DNA from: Chitinophagales bacterium
Lineage (GTDB): Bacteria; Bacteroidota; Bacteroidia; Chitinophagales; UBA10324
DNA length: 64,000 nucleotides
Assembly: GCA_025056305.1 (NCBI GenBank)
Contig: JANWWJ010000028.1
Location: 1 to 64,000 of the forward strand
Direction: 5' to 3'
This document shows, in pieces, positions 34,163 through 43,599 of the stretch (position 1 is its first letter; each line of letters begins with the position of its first letter). The notes below the pieces were generated by a model that did not search any database, was not told the origin of the DNA, and saw only the letters and a program-made list of their open reading frames with translations. A program made the position numbers and the translations under genes.

Positions 34163-36097
34163 ATGTCCATTACCGCAGGTCCCCTACTTAGTCAGATTCA
34201 CTATCCAGCCGATTTGCGTCGGCTGAACCGCGATCAGCTTATCCCATTATGCGATGAATTGCGTCAGTTTATCATAGACCACGTAAGCCTTTACGGCGGT
34301 CATTTTGGGGCCTCGCTCGGCGTCGTGGAACTGACCGTAGCCCTTCACTATGTGTTTAACACGCCTTATGATCTCATCGTGTGGGACGTTGGTCATCAGG
34401 CCTACGGTCATAAAATTCTCACAGGCCGGCGTGAACGCTTCCACACCAACCGCAAGTACAAGGGCATTGCCGGTTTCCCTTCCCGCTTCGAAAGTGAATA
34501 CGACGCTTTTGGAGTAGGGCATTCGTCCACCTCGATTTCTGCTGCCTTGGGTATGGCGGTGGCTGCACGGCTTAAAGGAGAAAAAGGCCGTCACGTCATA
34601 GCTGTCATCGGCGACGGAGCAATGACGGCCGGCCTCGCCTTCGAGGGGCTCAATAATGCCGGGGTTTCAGGTACGGATCTGCTCATCATCCTGAACGACA
34701 ACTGCATGAGTATTGACCCCAATGTAGGCGCCTTGAAGGAATATTTGACTGACATCACCATGTCGCACACCTGGAACCGCACGCGTGATGAACTTTGGCG
34801 CCTTTTGGGAAAGGTGGGCGGTGAAGCCTTGCAGAAACAGTTCTCCAAATTTGAGGCAGCCATTAAAGGTGCCATATCGCGCAGCAGCAATCTGTTTGAA
34901 GCTCTTAACCTCCGCTATTTCGGCCCGCTCGATGGCCATAATGTGGACCATTTGGTCAGCGTATTAGAGGACTTAAAGCACATTCACGGCCCCAAACTGT
35001 TGCATGTTGTTACCGTCAAAGGCAAGGGTTTTGGGCCGGCCGAAAAAAACCAGACTAAGTGGCATGCGCCGGGCACCTTTGATAAGATTACCGGAGAAAT
35101 CTTCAAAAAGCCGGTAAACGGCCCGCAACCCCCTCGCTACCAGGATGTCTTTGGCCATACCATTGTTGAATTGGCGGAAAAAAATGAAAAGATTGTAGGC
35201 ATTACACCCGCCATGCCCTCCGGCTCATCGCTCAACATCATGATGGAACGCATGCCCCACAGAGCTTTTGACGTGGGTATTGCCGAACAGCATGCCGTCA
35301 CCTTTTCCGCGGGTTTAGCCACCCAGGGCCTCATCCCGTATTGCAACATTTACTCCACGTTCTTGCAGCGGGCATACGACCAGGTCATTCACGATGTGGC
35401 TTTGCAGCGCCTGCATGTGGTATTTTGTCTAGATCGGGGCGGATTGGTCGGAGAAGACGGCGCCACACACCAAGGTGCTTTTGATCTTGCATATATGCGT
35501 ATTATTCCTAATATGATCGTCACGGCCCCCATGAATGAGCAGGAACTGCGCAACTTGATGTACACCGCTCAGTTAGACCATATTCGGCAACCCTTTTCTA
35601 TTCGCTACCCCCGGGGTGAGGGGGTCATGCCCCAATGGCGCACTCCGTTTGAAGAAATTCCCATCGGCACGGCCCGCTTACTTGTGGAAGGAGAAGACTT
35701 GTGCATCATCTCCATAGGTCACCCCGGAAATTTCGCTGCCGAAGCCATCTGCCGACTCAACGAGCTGGAACTGTACCCCGCTCATGTTGACCTGCGCTTT
35801 CTCAAACCCTTAGACGAAGACTTGCTGCACCGTATCTGTCGCAAGTTCCGATACATCGTTACCGTAGAAGATGGCGTCATTATGGGTGGAATGGGCTCGG
35901 CAATTCTGGAATTCGCCGCAGATCATGGGTACACCATCACCGTACGTCGGCTGGGTATCCCCGACCGATTTATCGAACACGGATCGCCCAAAGAGCTGCA
36001 CCGAGAGTGTGGCTTCGATGCCGATGCTATAGCCGCCACCGTCTGTGAGCTGCTGCGCGTTCACCCAAAACAAAAATTCCAGATCAAAACTTTTTAA
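34163..36097 (+). CDS. dxs: 1-deoxy-D-xylulose-5-phosphate synthase
   Basis: The first enzyme of the MEP isoprenoid pathway, joining pyruvate and glyceraldehyde 3-phosphate with thiamine diphosphate. The 644-residue protein has '[19 protein letters not shown]', '[17 protein letters not shown]', the ThDP motif starting GDG at residues 150-152 ('[18 protein letters not shown]...NDN'), and the transketolase-type C-terminal half with '[17 protein letters not shown]', '[23 protein letters not shown]' and 'RYPRGEG'. Length is normal. A TAGCTTCG at 34144-34151 may be its -7 element. It stands alone between scpA and the META lipoprotein. Confidence 0.96.
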   Translation: MSITAGPLLSQIHYPADLRRLNRDQLIPLCDELRQFIIDHVSLYGGHFGASLGVVELTVALHYVFNTPYDLIVWDVGHQAYGHKILTGRRERFHTNRKYKGIAGFPSRFESEYDAFGVGHSSTSISAALGMAVAARLKGEKGRHVIAVIGDGAMTAGLAFEGLNNAGVSGTDLLIILNDNCMSIDPNVGALKEYLTDITMSHTWNRTRDELWRLLGKVGGEALQKQFSKFEAAIKGAISRSSNLFEALNLRYFGPLDGHNVDHLVSVLEDLKHIHGPKLLHVVTVKGKGFGPAEKNQTKWHAPGTFDKITGEIFKKPVNGPQPPRYQDVFGHTIVELAEKNEKIVGITPAMPSGSSLNIMMERMPHRAFDVGIAEQHAVTFSAGLATQGLIPYCNIYSTFLQRAYDQVIHDVALQRLHVVFCLDRGGLVGEDGATHQGAFDLAYMRIIPNMIVTAPMNEQELRNLMYTAQLDHIRQPFSIRYPRGEGVMPQWRTPFEEIPIGTARLLVEGEDLCIISIGHPGNFAAEAICRLNELELYPAHVDLRFLKPLDEDLLHRICRKFRYIVTVEDGVIMGGMGSAILEFAADHGYTITVRRLGIPDRFIEHGSPKELHRECGFDADAIAATVCELLRVHPKQKFQIKTF

Positions 36098-36159
36098 ATT
36101 TTTATTCTTTTCCTTCCATGGCATACCCAATCCTTCTTGGTCCTTACCTTCAGGCCACG

Positions 36160-36972
36160 ATGAATAAGATGTCCTTGCTGCTTTGCACTTTATGGGGCAT
36201 TTCCTTGTTATGGAGCTGTGGTAAAAAGAATGGGGCCCCACCCAAAAATCAAGACACGCTGGCAACGCTTTCCGGTGATTCTTTTTTTGAACAATTCCGT
36301 CGTAAAGGCATTGATTTTTATGCCACAGGCAATGAGCCGTTTTGGGTACTCGAAGTGGATCACACCGGTGGGCTTGGTTTTCGTCTGCTCGATGGTATTC
36401 AGGTCAGTTTTACTGGCGACTGCGCGCCCGCACCTTTACCTAACGCTGAAGGTTATACCTACTCTGCTTCCACCCCGGCGGGGAAGATTTTGGTTACCGT
36501 GTTGCGCAAGCCATGTATAGATTCCATGTCGGGAGATACCATTACTTACCAGGTGACGGTGCAGATAGATCAGCCCGACAACACCCGCAGATCTTTTCAG
36601 GGATGTGGGCGATACCTGAACGATCCCCAGTTTTCAGGCGTGTGGACGCTTACCGCTCTTGACGGCCGCTCAATTGACACTGTCGGTTTGACCAAGGGCC
36701 CACCCACGCTTCAGCTTTCACCTAAGGATTACCGCATCTGGGGACACGGCAGTTGTAACAACTACTTTGGTGTGGCTGATGTCATGGGTGATCGCATTGC
36801 CATAACCGATCGCATCGGCAGCACCCTCATGGCTTGCCCGCGAATGGAGCTGGAAAATACTTTTTTCAAAACGCTGTCGGGTAAAACTTTTTTGCTGAGC
36901 ATAAACGACCGACAGCTCTTGTTTTTGGAGGATCAAAAGCCCATAATGCAGTGGGTTCGTTCTAAAGACTAA
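36160..36972 (+). CDS. META domain lipoprotein
   Basis: A 270-residue predicted lipoprotein: the start MNKMSLLLCTLWGISLLWSC gives a lipobox cysteine, so I prefer the ATG at 36160 to the one at 36118. A first domain of about 110 residues contains 'FYATGNEPFWVLEVDHTGGLGF', similar to COG3650-type domains found with META. The second is a META/HslJ-like domain ('FSGVWTLTALDGRSI', 'GHGSCNNYFGVADVMGDRI', 'TLMACPRMELENTFFKTLSG'). Relatives are linked to heat shock or antibiotic tolerance; the molecular role is unknown. It is followed by a 0.9-kb stretch without an intact gene. Confidence 0.85.
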   Translation: MNKMSLLLCTLWGISLLWSCGKKNGAPPKNQDTLATLSGDSFFEQFRRKGIDFYATGNEPFWVLEVDHTGGLGFRLLDGIQVSFTGDCAPAPLPNAEGYTYSASTPAGKILVTVLRKPCIDSMSGDTITYQVTVQIDQPDNTRRSFQGCGRYLNDPQFSGVWTLTALDGRSIDTVGLTKGPPTLQLSPKDYRIWGHGSCNNYFGVADVMGDRIAITDRIGSTLMACPRMELENTFFKTLSGKTFLLSINDRQLLFLEDQKPIMQWVRSKD

Positions 36973-37898
36973 CGTGATTTTGGTCCCCCGGGCAGTGGGT
37001 CCTTTACTTGAAAAACTGAAATAATTTTTCACTTTCTCGCATCCACTGATCATCTACGATGCTTCGTGCTTTTGCCGTGCCTCCTCGTTGCCGACTTTTG
37101 GGCTTGCCCCAAGGATGTGGCCGATACTATAGGTGCACAAGGTCATCTTTTTGCAAAAAAAAGCCGACTTCCTGCTCTTCTGTGCCTATTGTACAGCATT
37201 GCAGCTTTACTTGCTCCAAATCCGACCGACGCGATGATGAGAAACCTCGATCCCCTTCTGGTCGGGGAGGCCTTGTTGCTAAATGCGCAAGGCCCTAACT
37301 CGATATAAACCGCCGACGCTGACAGCACTGTTTGCTTGTGTGAAAATTGAGCTCATAGATACCCCAAAGGCAAAATCACCATTTTGTGGAGCGGAGCTCT
37401 ACCGCCAAATGGGAATCATCATCACCATTGAAGACCACCGTTTAGGTTATCAGGTTGAATCACTTTGTCGTTTTGATTATACAAAAGCAGTGACCAACAT
37501 TGGTAACAACACAATGGTAATCGCTATTTCAACCTAAATGACTCCTCTACATTTAACAGCTTGTCCGTTGGCAAAACCATTGCCTGTAAAAGCCAACGCC
37601 AAAGAGATTAGATTGAAAACGCACCAACGGCGCGGCTTTGAGATGATGTATATGCCTTCACCGAATCAAGGTTACGGTGCTGATCCCAACTGCAAGGCTT
37701 TACCATCACCGTCAACAGCTCCTTTATCGTCAAACTAAATTGCCCGACGACAACTGCAGGAATTTTATTGGTGATGCCCGACAGTCAATCAGATTCCGGA
37801 TCAAACTTTGGTAATGGCCGTTTCGAAAATCAGCCTTGGGTGACTGTTAGTGGAAAAGCTTATGTGATTCCGCTTCTCTTAAAATCCCTATCACTGTA
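36973..37898 (+). other. Long stretch without an intact gene; possible decayed coding remnant
   Basis: No ORF here looks like a complete gene on either strand. The plus strand holds several short frames that follow one another with shifts: 37066-37308, 37283-37537, an open run giving 'GNRYFNLNDSSTFNSLSVGKTIACK' from about 37510 to 37610, and from about 37690 a frame giving 'LQGFTITVNSSFIVKLN' and 'SNFGNGRFENQPWVTVSGKAYVI' up to about 37925. The composition of the last two pieces is protein-like, and they would fit a secreted beta-rich protein broken by at least two frameshifts and stops. This is inference: I do not recognise the family, and non-coding DNA cannot be excluded. It lies between the META lipoprotein and the end of the SGNH-like T9SS gene. 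Confidence 0.35.
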
Positions 37899-39107
37899 TT
37901 ATCGCTTAAACAACAAAGCTTTTGCATACCCGTGTCTTACTAAGTAACAGCCGGGAGCAAGACCGGAAAGGTCTACGTGATGTTGCTTGTAAGTCCGAAT
38001 TAATGCTCCGTCGGTGGTGAAAAGACGAATGGGTTCTTTGCTACTCACCTCAATTGGCGAGTGCACCACCACATGGTTACCTGCCGGATTAGGAAAAAGA
38101 TGCAGGGATGTTGCATGCGCAGCCGCCGAAGCTACCGCGCTGGGATATACACCGCTGCGCGGATAGCTGGTTACCACCTCCCATACCATCTGTTGCGCAT
38201 AAGCAGCAAAGTCGGCAGGTACTGTCACCAAAGAGTGAAGCTGATGGCTTAACCCAACTGGATTGCTGTTGAACAGGCATGCATAATGAATCATGGCTAC
38301 CAGATAAGCGCCTAAATCATTAAGATGCACCCCATCCGTAAAAATTTGATTCACGTGTGAGATACCGGGTACTAAACCTTGTTGCACATCGTCGTAAAAA
38401 CGGGCCATCATCCGGTTACCGGGAATGATATATACCGGCGGGCATCCAGACGGCAAGTTGGCATTGGCATAGTCTTGCAGTTCCTGCCAGCCCAGCTCAA
38501 GGCTATCTAACAGTTGCCGCCATCCTGAAGCCGAGCCATCGGTGGCTTCGCTTACACCATAACCGCTCAGAAAATAGGGCGTGCCATCCAAACCACCCCA
38601 ATGGGTCCAGAGCAATGTGGCCGCACCCTGTCCATTATTGCCAAAGGTCCATGAGTTTTGGACAAAATAGGATAGATGCTCTTTAGATTGATGTACATTC
38701 AAATTCAGCGGCCCCTCCATGTTTTCGGTAATCACCAATACTTGCCAAAGGGAAATATCATAGCGTGGATTACAATTTTCTTCATAACAATTTATGTTAG
38801 GGTCTTGGGCGCACCAGGTTCCCGTCGTGTCCCAGTGAAATTTCAGCCAAGCTCCTGGCAGGGTAGCCCTACCAACCAAGTTTCCATATGCTTGCCACCC
38901 CCCTAGTAAATTGTTAAGGTCTGCGACCAACTCAACATATTGCCCCGGCCATGGAACAAACAAGGGATCAGTCAGGCTATGACCGCAGTGCAATTGCTTG
39001 ACTGAAAAGGGATAAGCCTGTTTGGGGGGTAAGGATTGAGCTACTACTCCGCTGATGCCTACCCAAAGCGTACACCACGGAAACAAAATAAGGTACAAGA
39101 TTCTCAT
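37899..39107 (-). CDS. SGNH-like secreted protein with T9SS sorting domain
   Basis: A 402-residue exported protein. After a signal peptide ('ILYLILFPWCTLWVGISGVVAQ') the sequence 'VKQLHCGHSLTDPLF' resembles block I of SGNH/GDSL hydrolases in the GHS variant. 'FTDGVHLNDLGAYLVAMIHYA' near residue 265 supplies the block V DxxH. These would give the nucleophile Ser and the Asp-His pair, so an esterase-like activity, perhaps on polysaccharide acetyl groups, is plausible. The C-terminal 80 residues ('HLFPNPAGNHVVVHSP', 'IRLFTTDGALIRTY', 'GLAPGCYLV') are a T9SS type A sorting domain. The substrate is unknown. Confidence 0.8.
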   Translation of the reverse strand: MRILYLILFPWCTLWVGISGVVAQSLPPKQAYPFSVKQLHCGHSLTDPLFVPWPGQYVELVADLNNLLGGWQAYGNLVGRATLPGAWLKFHWDTTGTWCAQDPNINCYEENCNPRYDISLWQVLVITENMEGPLNLNVHQSKEHLSYFVQNSWTFGNNGQGAATLLWTHWGGLDGTPYFLSGYGVSEATDGSASGWRQLLDSLELGWQELQDYANANLPSGCPPVYIIPGNRMMARFYDDVQQGLVPGISHVNQIFTDGVHLNDLGAYLVAMIHYACLFNSNPVGLSHQLHSLVTVPADFAAYAQQMVWEVVTSYPRSGVYPSAVASAAAHATSLHLFPNPAGNHVVVHSPIEVSSKEPIRLFTTDGALIRTYKQHHVDLSGLAPGCYLVRHGYAKALLFKR

Positions 39108-39261
39108 GAAAACCAGCTCAGTTTGATTTACAATTTTACGGAAATGCGCATTCGCTTTTCCGCAAACGACGTTTGGCTGAAGACCATAGGTGGGTATCTG
39201 ACTGCCGCTGGATGAGCGCGCTTAGGATCCTTTGCGGACCAAACAGGCTCAAGCATTAGGT

Positions 39262-39269
39262 TATCTTTG
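39262..39269 (+). promoter_or_regulatory. Putative -7 element of the aldehyde dehydrogenase gene
   Basis: TATCTTTG is an exact TAnnTTTG match 11 nt before the ATG at 39281. A TTTG at 39231-39234 lies 27 bp upstream of it, rather far for a -33 element. It may drive the whole 39.3-43.6 kb block. Confidence 0.4.
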
Positions 39270-39280
39270 ATGAAAGAGAT

Positions 39281-40723
39281 ATGTTGCGCATTCTCAACTA
39301 CATAGATGGGCGGTTGCTCGAACCTTTGAATGGCCAGTACTTACCGAATTGCGAGCCCGCCACCGGATCGGTGTACAGTATGGTTCCAGATTCAGGAAAT
39401 GAGGATGTGTCTTTGGCTGTGGCAGCGGCACAGGCCGCGTTTCCGAAATGGTCAGCAACGCCGGCTATGGAGCGCTGCCGTCTGCTGTTGCGCATCGCTG
39501 AGCGGATCGAAGAGCGTTTGGATGAGTTGGCCGCCATGGAGTCGGCCGATCAGGGGAAGCCGGTTCGACTGGCTCGTACCGTTGACATTCCCCGAGCCGC
39601 GGCCAACTTCCGATTCTTTGCCACAGCAGCCGTCCAATTTTCCAGCGAAGCGCACATCATGGAAAACGGTGTAGTGAATTACACCTTACGCCAGCCGCTC
39701 GGGGTGGTTGGTTGCATCTCGCCCTGGAATCTGCCACTGTATCTTTTCACCTGGAAAATTGCACCGGCACTGGCTGCTGGCAACTGCGTTGTAGGCAAAC
39801 CCAGTGAGTTTACTCCATTGACTGCCTTTGAGCTTTCCCGCATATGTATGGAAGTAGGGCTGCCTGCCGGTGTGCTTAACATCGTTCACGGAACAGGACC
39901 CAAATGCGGCATGGCCATCGTCACCCATCCTGCGGTTCGCGCAATTTCTTTCACAGGCAGCACCCGAGCGGGCCGGGAAATTGCTGCAACCGCAGCCCCC
40001 TCGTTCAAAAAGCTCTCGTTGGAATTGGGAGGCAAAAATCCCGTCCTCATCTTCGCCGACTGTGATTTTGAACGCATGCTCCAGCGTACGGTGGCTTCTG
40101 CTTTCGACAACCAAGGCGAGATCTGTCTGTGCGGCTCCCGAATCTATATCGAACGACCCTTGTATGAAAAATTTCGCGATGCTTTTGTTGAGCGGGTGCG
40201 TCAACTTCGCGTAGGCAATCCAGCCGACCCGCATACCGATGTAGGTGCTATCGTTTCCCAGCAGCACTATGAAAAAATCATGCATTATTTATCGCTCATT
40301 CCTGCCGAAGGAGGCCGCATCCTTTGTGGAGGTCATCGCCTCACTTTTGATGGCCCGCTGCAACAGGGCTGGTATATTGCTCCCACGGTTGTTGAGGGTC
40401 TTTCGCAGCAATGTCGGTTAAATCAGGAGGAAATCTTTGGGCCCGTAGTCACCCTTCAGCCTTTCGACACAGAAGAAGAGGCCTTGCATTTGGCCAACGA
40501 CAGTGCCTACGGCCTGGCAGCCGTGATTTGGACCCAACATTTGTCGCGAGCCCATCGGCTGGCTGCCCAACTGGAGGCCGGTATTGTTTGGATTAATTGC
40601 TGGATGCTCAGAGACCTGCGCACCCCTTTTGGTGGGGTTAAGCAATCAGGCCTTGGTCGCGAAGGAGGCTGGGAAGCTATGCGCTTCTTTACCGAGCCAA
40701 AAAACGTATGTGTGCAGCCCTAG
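39281..40723 (+). CDS. 2-aminomuconate 6-semialdehyde dehydrogenase (ALDH8-like)
   Basis: An NAD-dependent aldehyde dehydrogenase of 480 residues, oxidising 2-aminomuconate semialdehyde to 2-aminomuconate after ACMSD. The fold motifs are 'ISPWNLPLYLFTWKIAPALAAGN', 'FTGSTRAGREIA', the general base Glu248 in 'LSLELGGKNP' and the nucleophile Cys282 in 'NQGEICLCGSRIY'. Several stretches match human ALDH8A1 (the AMS dehydrogenase) as I remember it: 'DQGKPVRLARTVDIPRAAANFRFFA' and 'VWINCWMLRDLRTPFGG', the latter holding the substrate-binding arginine of this subfamily. Tryptophan dioxygenase and RidA genes downstream, and ACMSD elsewhere, support the role over other ALDHs. Confidence 0.88.
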   Translation: MLRILNYIDGRLLEPLNGQYLPNCEPATGSVYSMVPDSGNEDVSLAVAAAQAAFPKWSATPAMERCRLLLRIAERIEERLDELAAMESADQGKPVRLARTVDIPRAAANFRFFATAAVQFSSEAHIMENGVVNYTLRQPLGVVGCISPWNLPLYLFTWKIAPALAAGNCVVGKPSEFTPLTAFELSRICMEVGLPAGVLNIVHGTGPKCGMAIVTHPAVRAISFTGSTRAGREIAATAAPSFKKLSLELGGKNPVLIFADCDFERMLQRTVASAFDNQGEICLCGSRIYIERPLYEKFRDAFVERVRQLRVGNPADPHTDVGAIVSQQHYEKIMHYLSLIPAEGGRILCGGHRLTFDGPLQQGWYIAPTVVEGLSQQCRLNQEEIFGPVVTLQPFDTEEEALHLANDSAYGLAAVIWTQHLSRAHRLAAQLEAGIVWINCWMLRDLRTPFGGVKQSGLGREGGWEAMRFFTEPKNVCVQP

Positions 40724-40803
40724 CCCCTGCGTAACAATTGCTACTTCCCCTTTGGACCTCGTAAACCGTATTTTGCAGGGTGCTATAATCAAGATCAACA
40801 ATC

Positions 40804-41673
40804 ATGCAGGAATACGGAAAAATCATCATTGATGCATACACTGGGTACTGGAACTACCTGATCCATGAATTGCTTCATCCATCGTGGAATAACTATTTCT
40901 ACTGGTTACTGGGTTTATCGCTTGCATGTTGGCTGTTGGAATTGCTTTTCCCGTGGCGCACCTATCAGGGGGCCATACGGAAAGATTTCTGGCTTGACGG
41001 CTTTTACATGTTTTTCAATTTTTTCCTGTTTAGTCTGATCGGCTACAATGCCCTATCCATGGTGGCCGTCGAAGCCTTCAACGATTTTTTGGCTGTATTC
41101 GGCATCACCAACATCGTTGCAATTCGAGTACACAACCTTCCGGTTTGGGCTCAATTGCTGATCTTACTGGTAGTAAAAGATTTCATTGATTTCAACGTAC
41201 ACCGGTTGTTGCATCGCGTCCCGTGGCTGTGGGAATTTCATAAAGTGCACCATTCGGTGGAAGAAATGGGTTTCGCTGCTCACCTGCGCTACCATTGGAT
41301 GGAAACCATAGTTTATCGTACCTTTGAATACATTCCGTTAGCCATGATTGGCTTTGGAATAAATGATTTTCTCATCGTGCACATCTTTGCTTTAGCCATC
41401 GGCCACCTGAATCATTCGAACATTCCTCTGTCGTGGGGGCCTTTACGCTACGTGCTGAACAGCCCGGCCATGCACATTTGGCATCACGCCAAGTATATTC
41501 CCACCAAATATGGCGTCAATTTCGGCCTGACGTTCAGCTTCTGGGACTACTTGTTTGGCACCGTTTATTGGCCTCGCTCAGGCCGCGACGAACCCCTCGG
41601 ATTTGAAGATTCGGAAAAATTCCCCAAAACCTTTTTTGAACAAGTTGTTTACCCCTTTATTAAAAAAAGATAA
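40804..41673 (+). CDS. Sterol desaturase / fatty acid hydroxylase superfamily membrane protein
   Basis: A 289-residue di-iron membrane enzyme. Hydrophobic segments lie near residues 30-50, 65-90 and 115-130, followed by the histidine boxes 'HRLLH', 'HKVHH' and 'HIWHH', with extra His in 'GHLNHSN'. All eight ligands expected for the family appear present. Members hydroxylate or desaturate lipids, sterols or carotenoids at the inner membrane. Its position inside the kynurenine block is unexplained: no step of that pathway needs such an enzyme. It may hydroxylate membrane lipids, or be a passenger. The rhodanese gene follows 4 bp later, so they are co-transcribed. Confidence 0.85.
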   Translation: MQEYGKIIIDAYTGYWNYLIHELLHPSWNNYFYWLLGLSLACWLLELLFPWRTYQGAIRKDFWLDGFYMFFNFFLFSLIGYNALSMVAVEAFNDFLAVFGITNIVAIRVHNLPVWAQLLILLVVKDFIDFNVHRLLHRVPWLWEFHKVHHSVEEMGFAAHLRYHWMETIVYRTFEYIPLAMIGFGINDFLIVHIFALAIGHLNHSNIPLSWGPLRYVLNSPAMHIWHHAKYIPTKYGVNFGLTFSFWDYLFGTVYWPRSGRDEPLGFEDSEKFPKTFFEQVVYPFIKKR

Positions 41674-41677
41674 AGCC

Positions 41678-42055
41678 ATGAAAGCTCTTCTCTGCCTCCT
41701 GTTCAGCAGTGTAACCCTGATCAGTGCTGCCCAGCAAGCACCGATCAAATACCACAACATCTCCAGCCGCGAAGCCGCGCGCTTGATGCAATCTAGCCAC
41801 GTCATTGTTTTAGACGTGCGGACTCCAGAAGAATATGCTGCCGGCCATTTGCCCAAGGCTCGGTTGATAAATTTTTATGATAAAGACTTTGCAGAACAGT
41901 TAGAAAAGTTAGATAAAAGCAAAACATATATTGTTTACTGCAAAGCGGGTGGCCGCTCTTCGAAAGCCTCTCAGCTCATGATTGAGAAAGGCTTTACCAG
42001 CGTGTACAACCTGGAGCACGGTTTCGATAAATGGGACGGCGCCATAGAGCGCTGA
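41678..42055 (+). CDS. Periplasmic rhodanese-like protein
   Basis: A single rhodanese domain of 125 residues behind a signal peptide (MKALLCLLFSSVTLISAAQQ). 'HVIVLDVRTPEEYAAGHLPKARLINFYD' is the CH2A region and the active loop 'YCKAGGRSSKASQLM' keeps the catalytic cysteine. It could carry persulfide sulfur in the periplasm. The track start (41555) lies within the upstream gene; I use the ATG at 41678. It sits 4 bp after the desaturase-like gene and 6 bp before the RidA gene, within one probable transcript. Confidence 0.88.
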   Translation: MKALLCLLFSSVTLISAAQQAPIKYHNISSREAARLMQSSHVIVLDVRTPEEYAAGHLPKARLINFYDKDFAEQLEKLDKSKTYIVYCKAGGRSSKASQLMIEKGFTSVYNLEHGFDKWDGAIER

Positions 42056-42061
42056 CGCCCC

Positions 42062-42499
42062 ATGCAGGGCTCTTACACCTCTGATCAAGCACCCCGCCCC
42101 GTCGGGGCATATCCCCATGCCCGGCGCGTGGGAAATTTTTTATTCCTATCCGGTATAGGGCCGCGTCATCCCATCGACAACCACATCCCTGGTAATGTTT
42201 ACGACGAACACGGAAAGCTCATTGCCTATGACTTTGCTGCACAATGCCATGCCGTTTTTCAAAATGTACGCTCCGTGCTGGAGGCGGCAGGCAGCCGCTG
42301 GGAAGACCTGGTGGACATTACGGTTTTTCTTATAAATATGAAGGACGATTTTCCGGTATTTAACCGCATTTATGCTGAATATTTCCGTGAACATCAACCT
42401 TGCCGAACCACCGTCGGGGTTACCGCCCTACCCACGCCGATCGCCATCGAATTAAAATGTATTGCCTGGCTGGGTGACAATAATTGCCAGCTGCGTTAA
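42062..42499 (+). CDS. RidA family protein, probable 2-aminomuconate deaminase
   Basis: A 145-residue YjgF/YER057c/UK114 family protein: 'APRPVGAYPHARRVGNFLFLSGIGPR' at the start, 'CHAVFQNVRSVLEAAGSRWEDLVDITVFLINMKDDFPVFNRIYAEYF' in the middle and 'PCRTTVGVTALPTPIAIELKCIAW' at the end, with the conserved Arg that binds the substrate carboxylate. General RidA proteins hydrolyse reactive imines. The longer N-terminal loop ('HPIDNHIPGNVYDEHGKLIAYD') and the location between AMS dehydrogenase and tryptophan dioxygenase favour the 2-aminomuconate deaminase subgroup, releasing ammonia to give 4-oxalocrotonate. That function is inferred from context. Confidence 0.82.
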   Translation: MQGSYTSDQAPRPVGAYPHARRVGNFLFLSGIGPRHPIDNHIPGNVYDEHGKLIAYDFAAQCHAVFQNVRSVLEAAGSRWEDLVDITVFLINMKDDFPVFNRIYAEYFREHQPCRTTVGVTALPTPIAIELKCIAWLGDNNCQLR

Positions 42500-42543
42500 G
42501 CTTTCATCACGTAACTTGCTGCAAACAAACCCGAATTCCGGTC

Positions 42544-43584
42544 ATGGCTTCCACCATGTATTACAAAACCTATCTGCAACTCGACACCCTGCTTAATGCC
42601 CAACATCCCGAGAGTTACAAAACCGGCAAACCTGCTCATGACGAGATGTTGTTCATCATCATCCACCAGACCTATGAATTGTGGTTTAAGCAAATCATTC
42701 ATGAACTAGACAGCGTCCGTCAGATATTCAGCAAACAGTTCATCAACGACAATGCGCCCGACCTGCAGGTAGCGGTGCACCGCCTGAAACGAGTGTCCAC
42801 CATTCTTAAGGTCTTGGTACACCAGATCGACATTCTGGAAACGATGACTCCCCTGGATTTTCTGGACTTCCGTGATCTGCTGCGGCCAGCCTCCGGCTTT
42901 CAGAGCTATCAATTCAAGATCATCGAAGCGATGCTGGGCCTGAAATTCGAGCAACGTTTTGAGCAGCATTATTATGTATCACACTTGCAACCGCAAGAAT
43001 TGGAATTAGTGCGTCAGGCCGAGCAACAGCCCTCGCTGCTGGATTTGGTACAGCATTGGCTGGAACGTATGCCATTCTTAAAAAACCCCGAATGGTGGCT
43101 GGAATACCAACCCTTGGCTCCGGAAAATACCAACAGGGATTTTTGGACCGACTACCGCTGCCTGTATCAACAAAGCCTTTCGGCTGAAGAACAACACTAT
43201 CTGCAAATTTTTGATGAAATCTTTATCAAGGGCAATCCGACGCCGGGCCGGCTGACCCCGGCAGCGAGCCGCGCGGCCTTGTTCATCATGCTGTATCGCG
43301 ACTATCCAATGCTGCAATTACCCTTTCAACTCATCAACACCTTGCTGGATTTAGATGAACTCATGGCCATGTGGCGGTACCGGCACCTCAACATGGTTCA
43401 GCGCATGATCGGTTCCCGCATCGGAACCGGCGGCACCAGCGGCAAGCATTACTTGAAAGGTGCTTTGGAGCGACATTACGTTTATGTCGCATTTGCCGAA
43501 TTGACAACTTTTTTAATTGAGCGAAGCCGCCTGCCCCAACTGCCCGATCGGCTTAAAAGCGCTCTGGGCTATTCGTTCAGCTAA
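42544..43584 (+). CDS. Tryptophan 2,3-dioxygenase
   Basis: The heme enzyme that opens the indole ring of tryptophan to N-formylkynurenine, the entry step of the kynurenine pathway. Seen are 'MYYKTYLQLDTLLNAQHPES', the signature 'HDEMLFIIIHQTYELWFKQIIHEL' (substrate-side His and Arg-region helix), 'FLDFRDLLRPASGFQSYQFKIIE', and 'SRIGTGGTSGKHYLKGAL' close to the C-terminus. The track ORF starts at a TTG inside the RidA gene; the ATG at 42544 gives a 346-residue protein fitting the family. It converges with the WecA-like gene, 15 bp between stops. Confidence 0.94.
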   Translation: MASTMYYKTYLQLDTLLNAQHPESYKTGKPAHDEMLFIIIHQTYELWFKQIIHELDSVRQIFSKQFINDNAPDLQVAVHRLKRVSTILKVLVHQIDILETMTPLDFLDFRDLLRPASGFQSYQFKIIEAMLGLKFEQRFEQHYYVSHLQPQELELVRQAEQQPSLLDLVQHWLERMPFLKNPEWWLEYQPLAPENTNRDFWTDYRCLYQQSLSAEEQHYLQIFDEIFIKGNPTPGRLTPAASRAALFIMLYRDYPMLQLPFQLINTLLDLDELMAMWRYRHLNMVQRMIGSRIGTGGTSGKHYLKGALERHYVYVAFAELTTFLIERSRLPQLPDRLKSALGYSFS

Positions 43585-43599
43585 AGAAACACCGGGCGC

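Noticed and set aside
40770-40803. TATAAT-like box before the desaturase-like gene
   Set aside because: Bacteroidota promoters use TAnnTTTG rather than TATAAT, and no matching -33 element is present; it may be chance.
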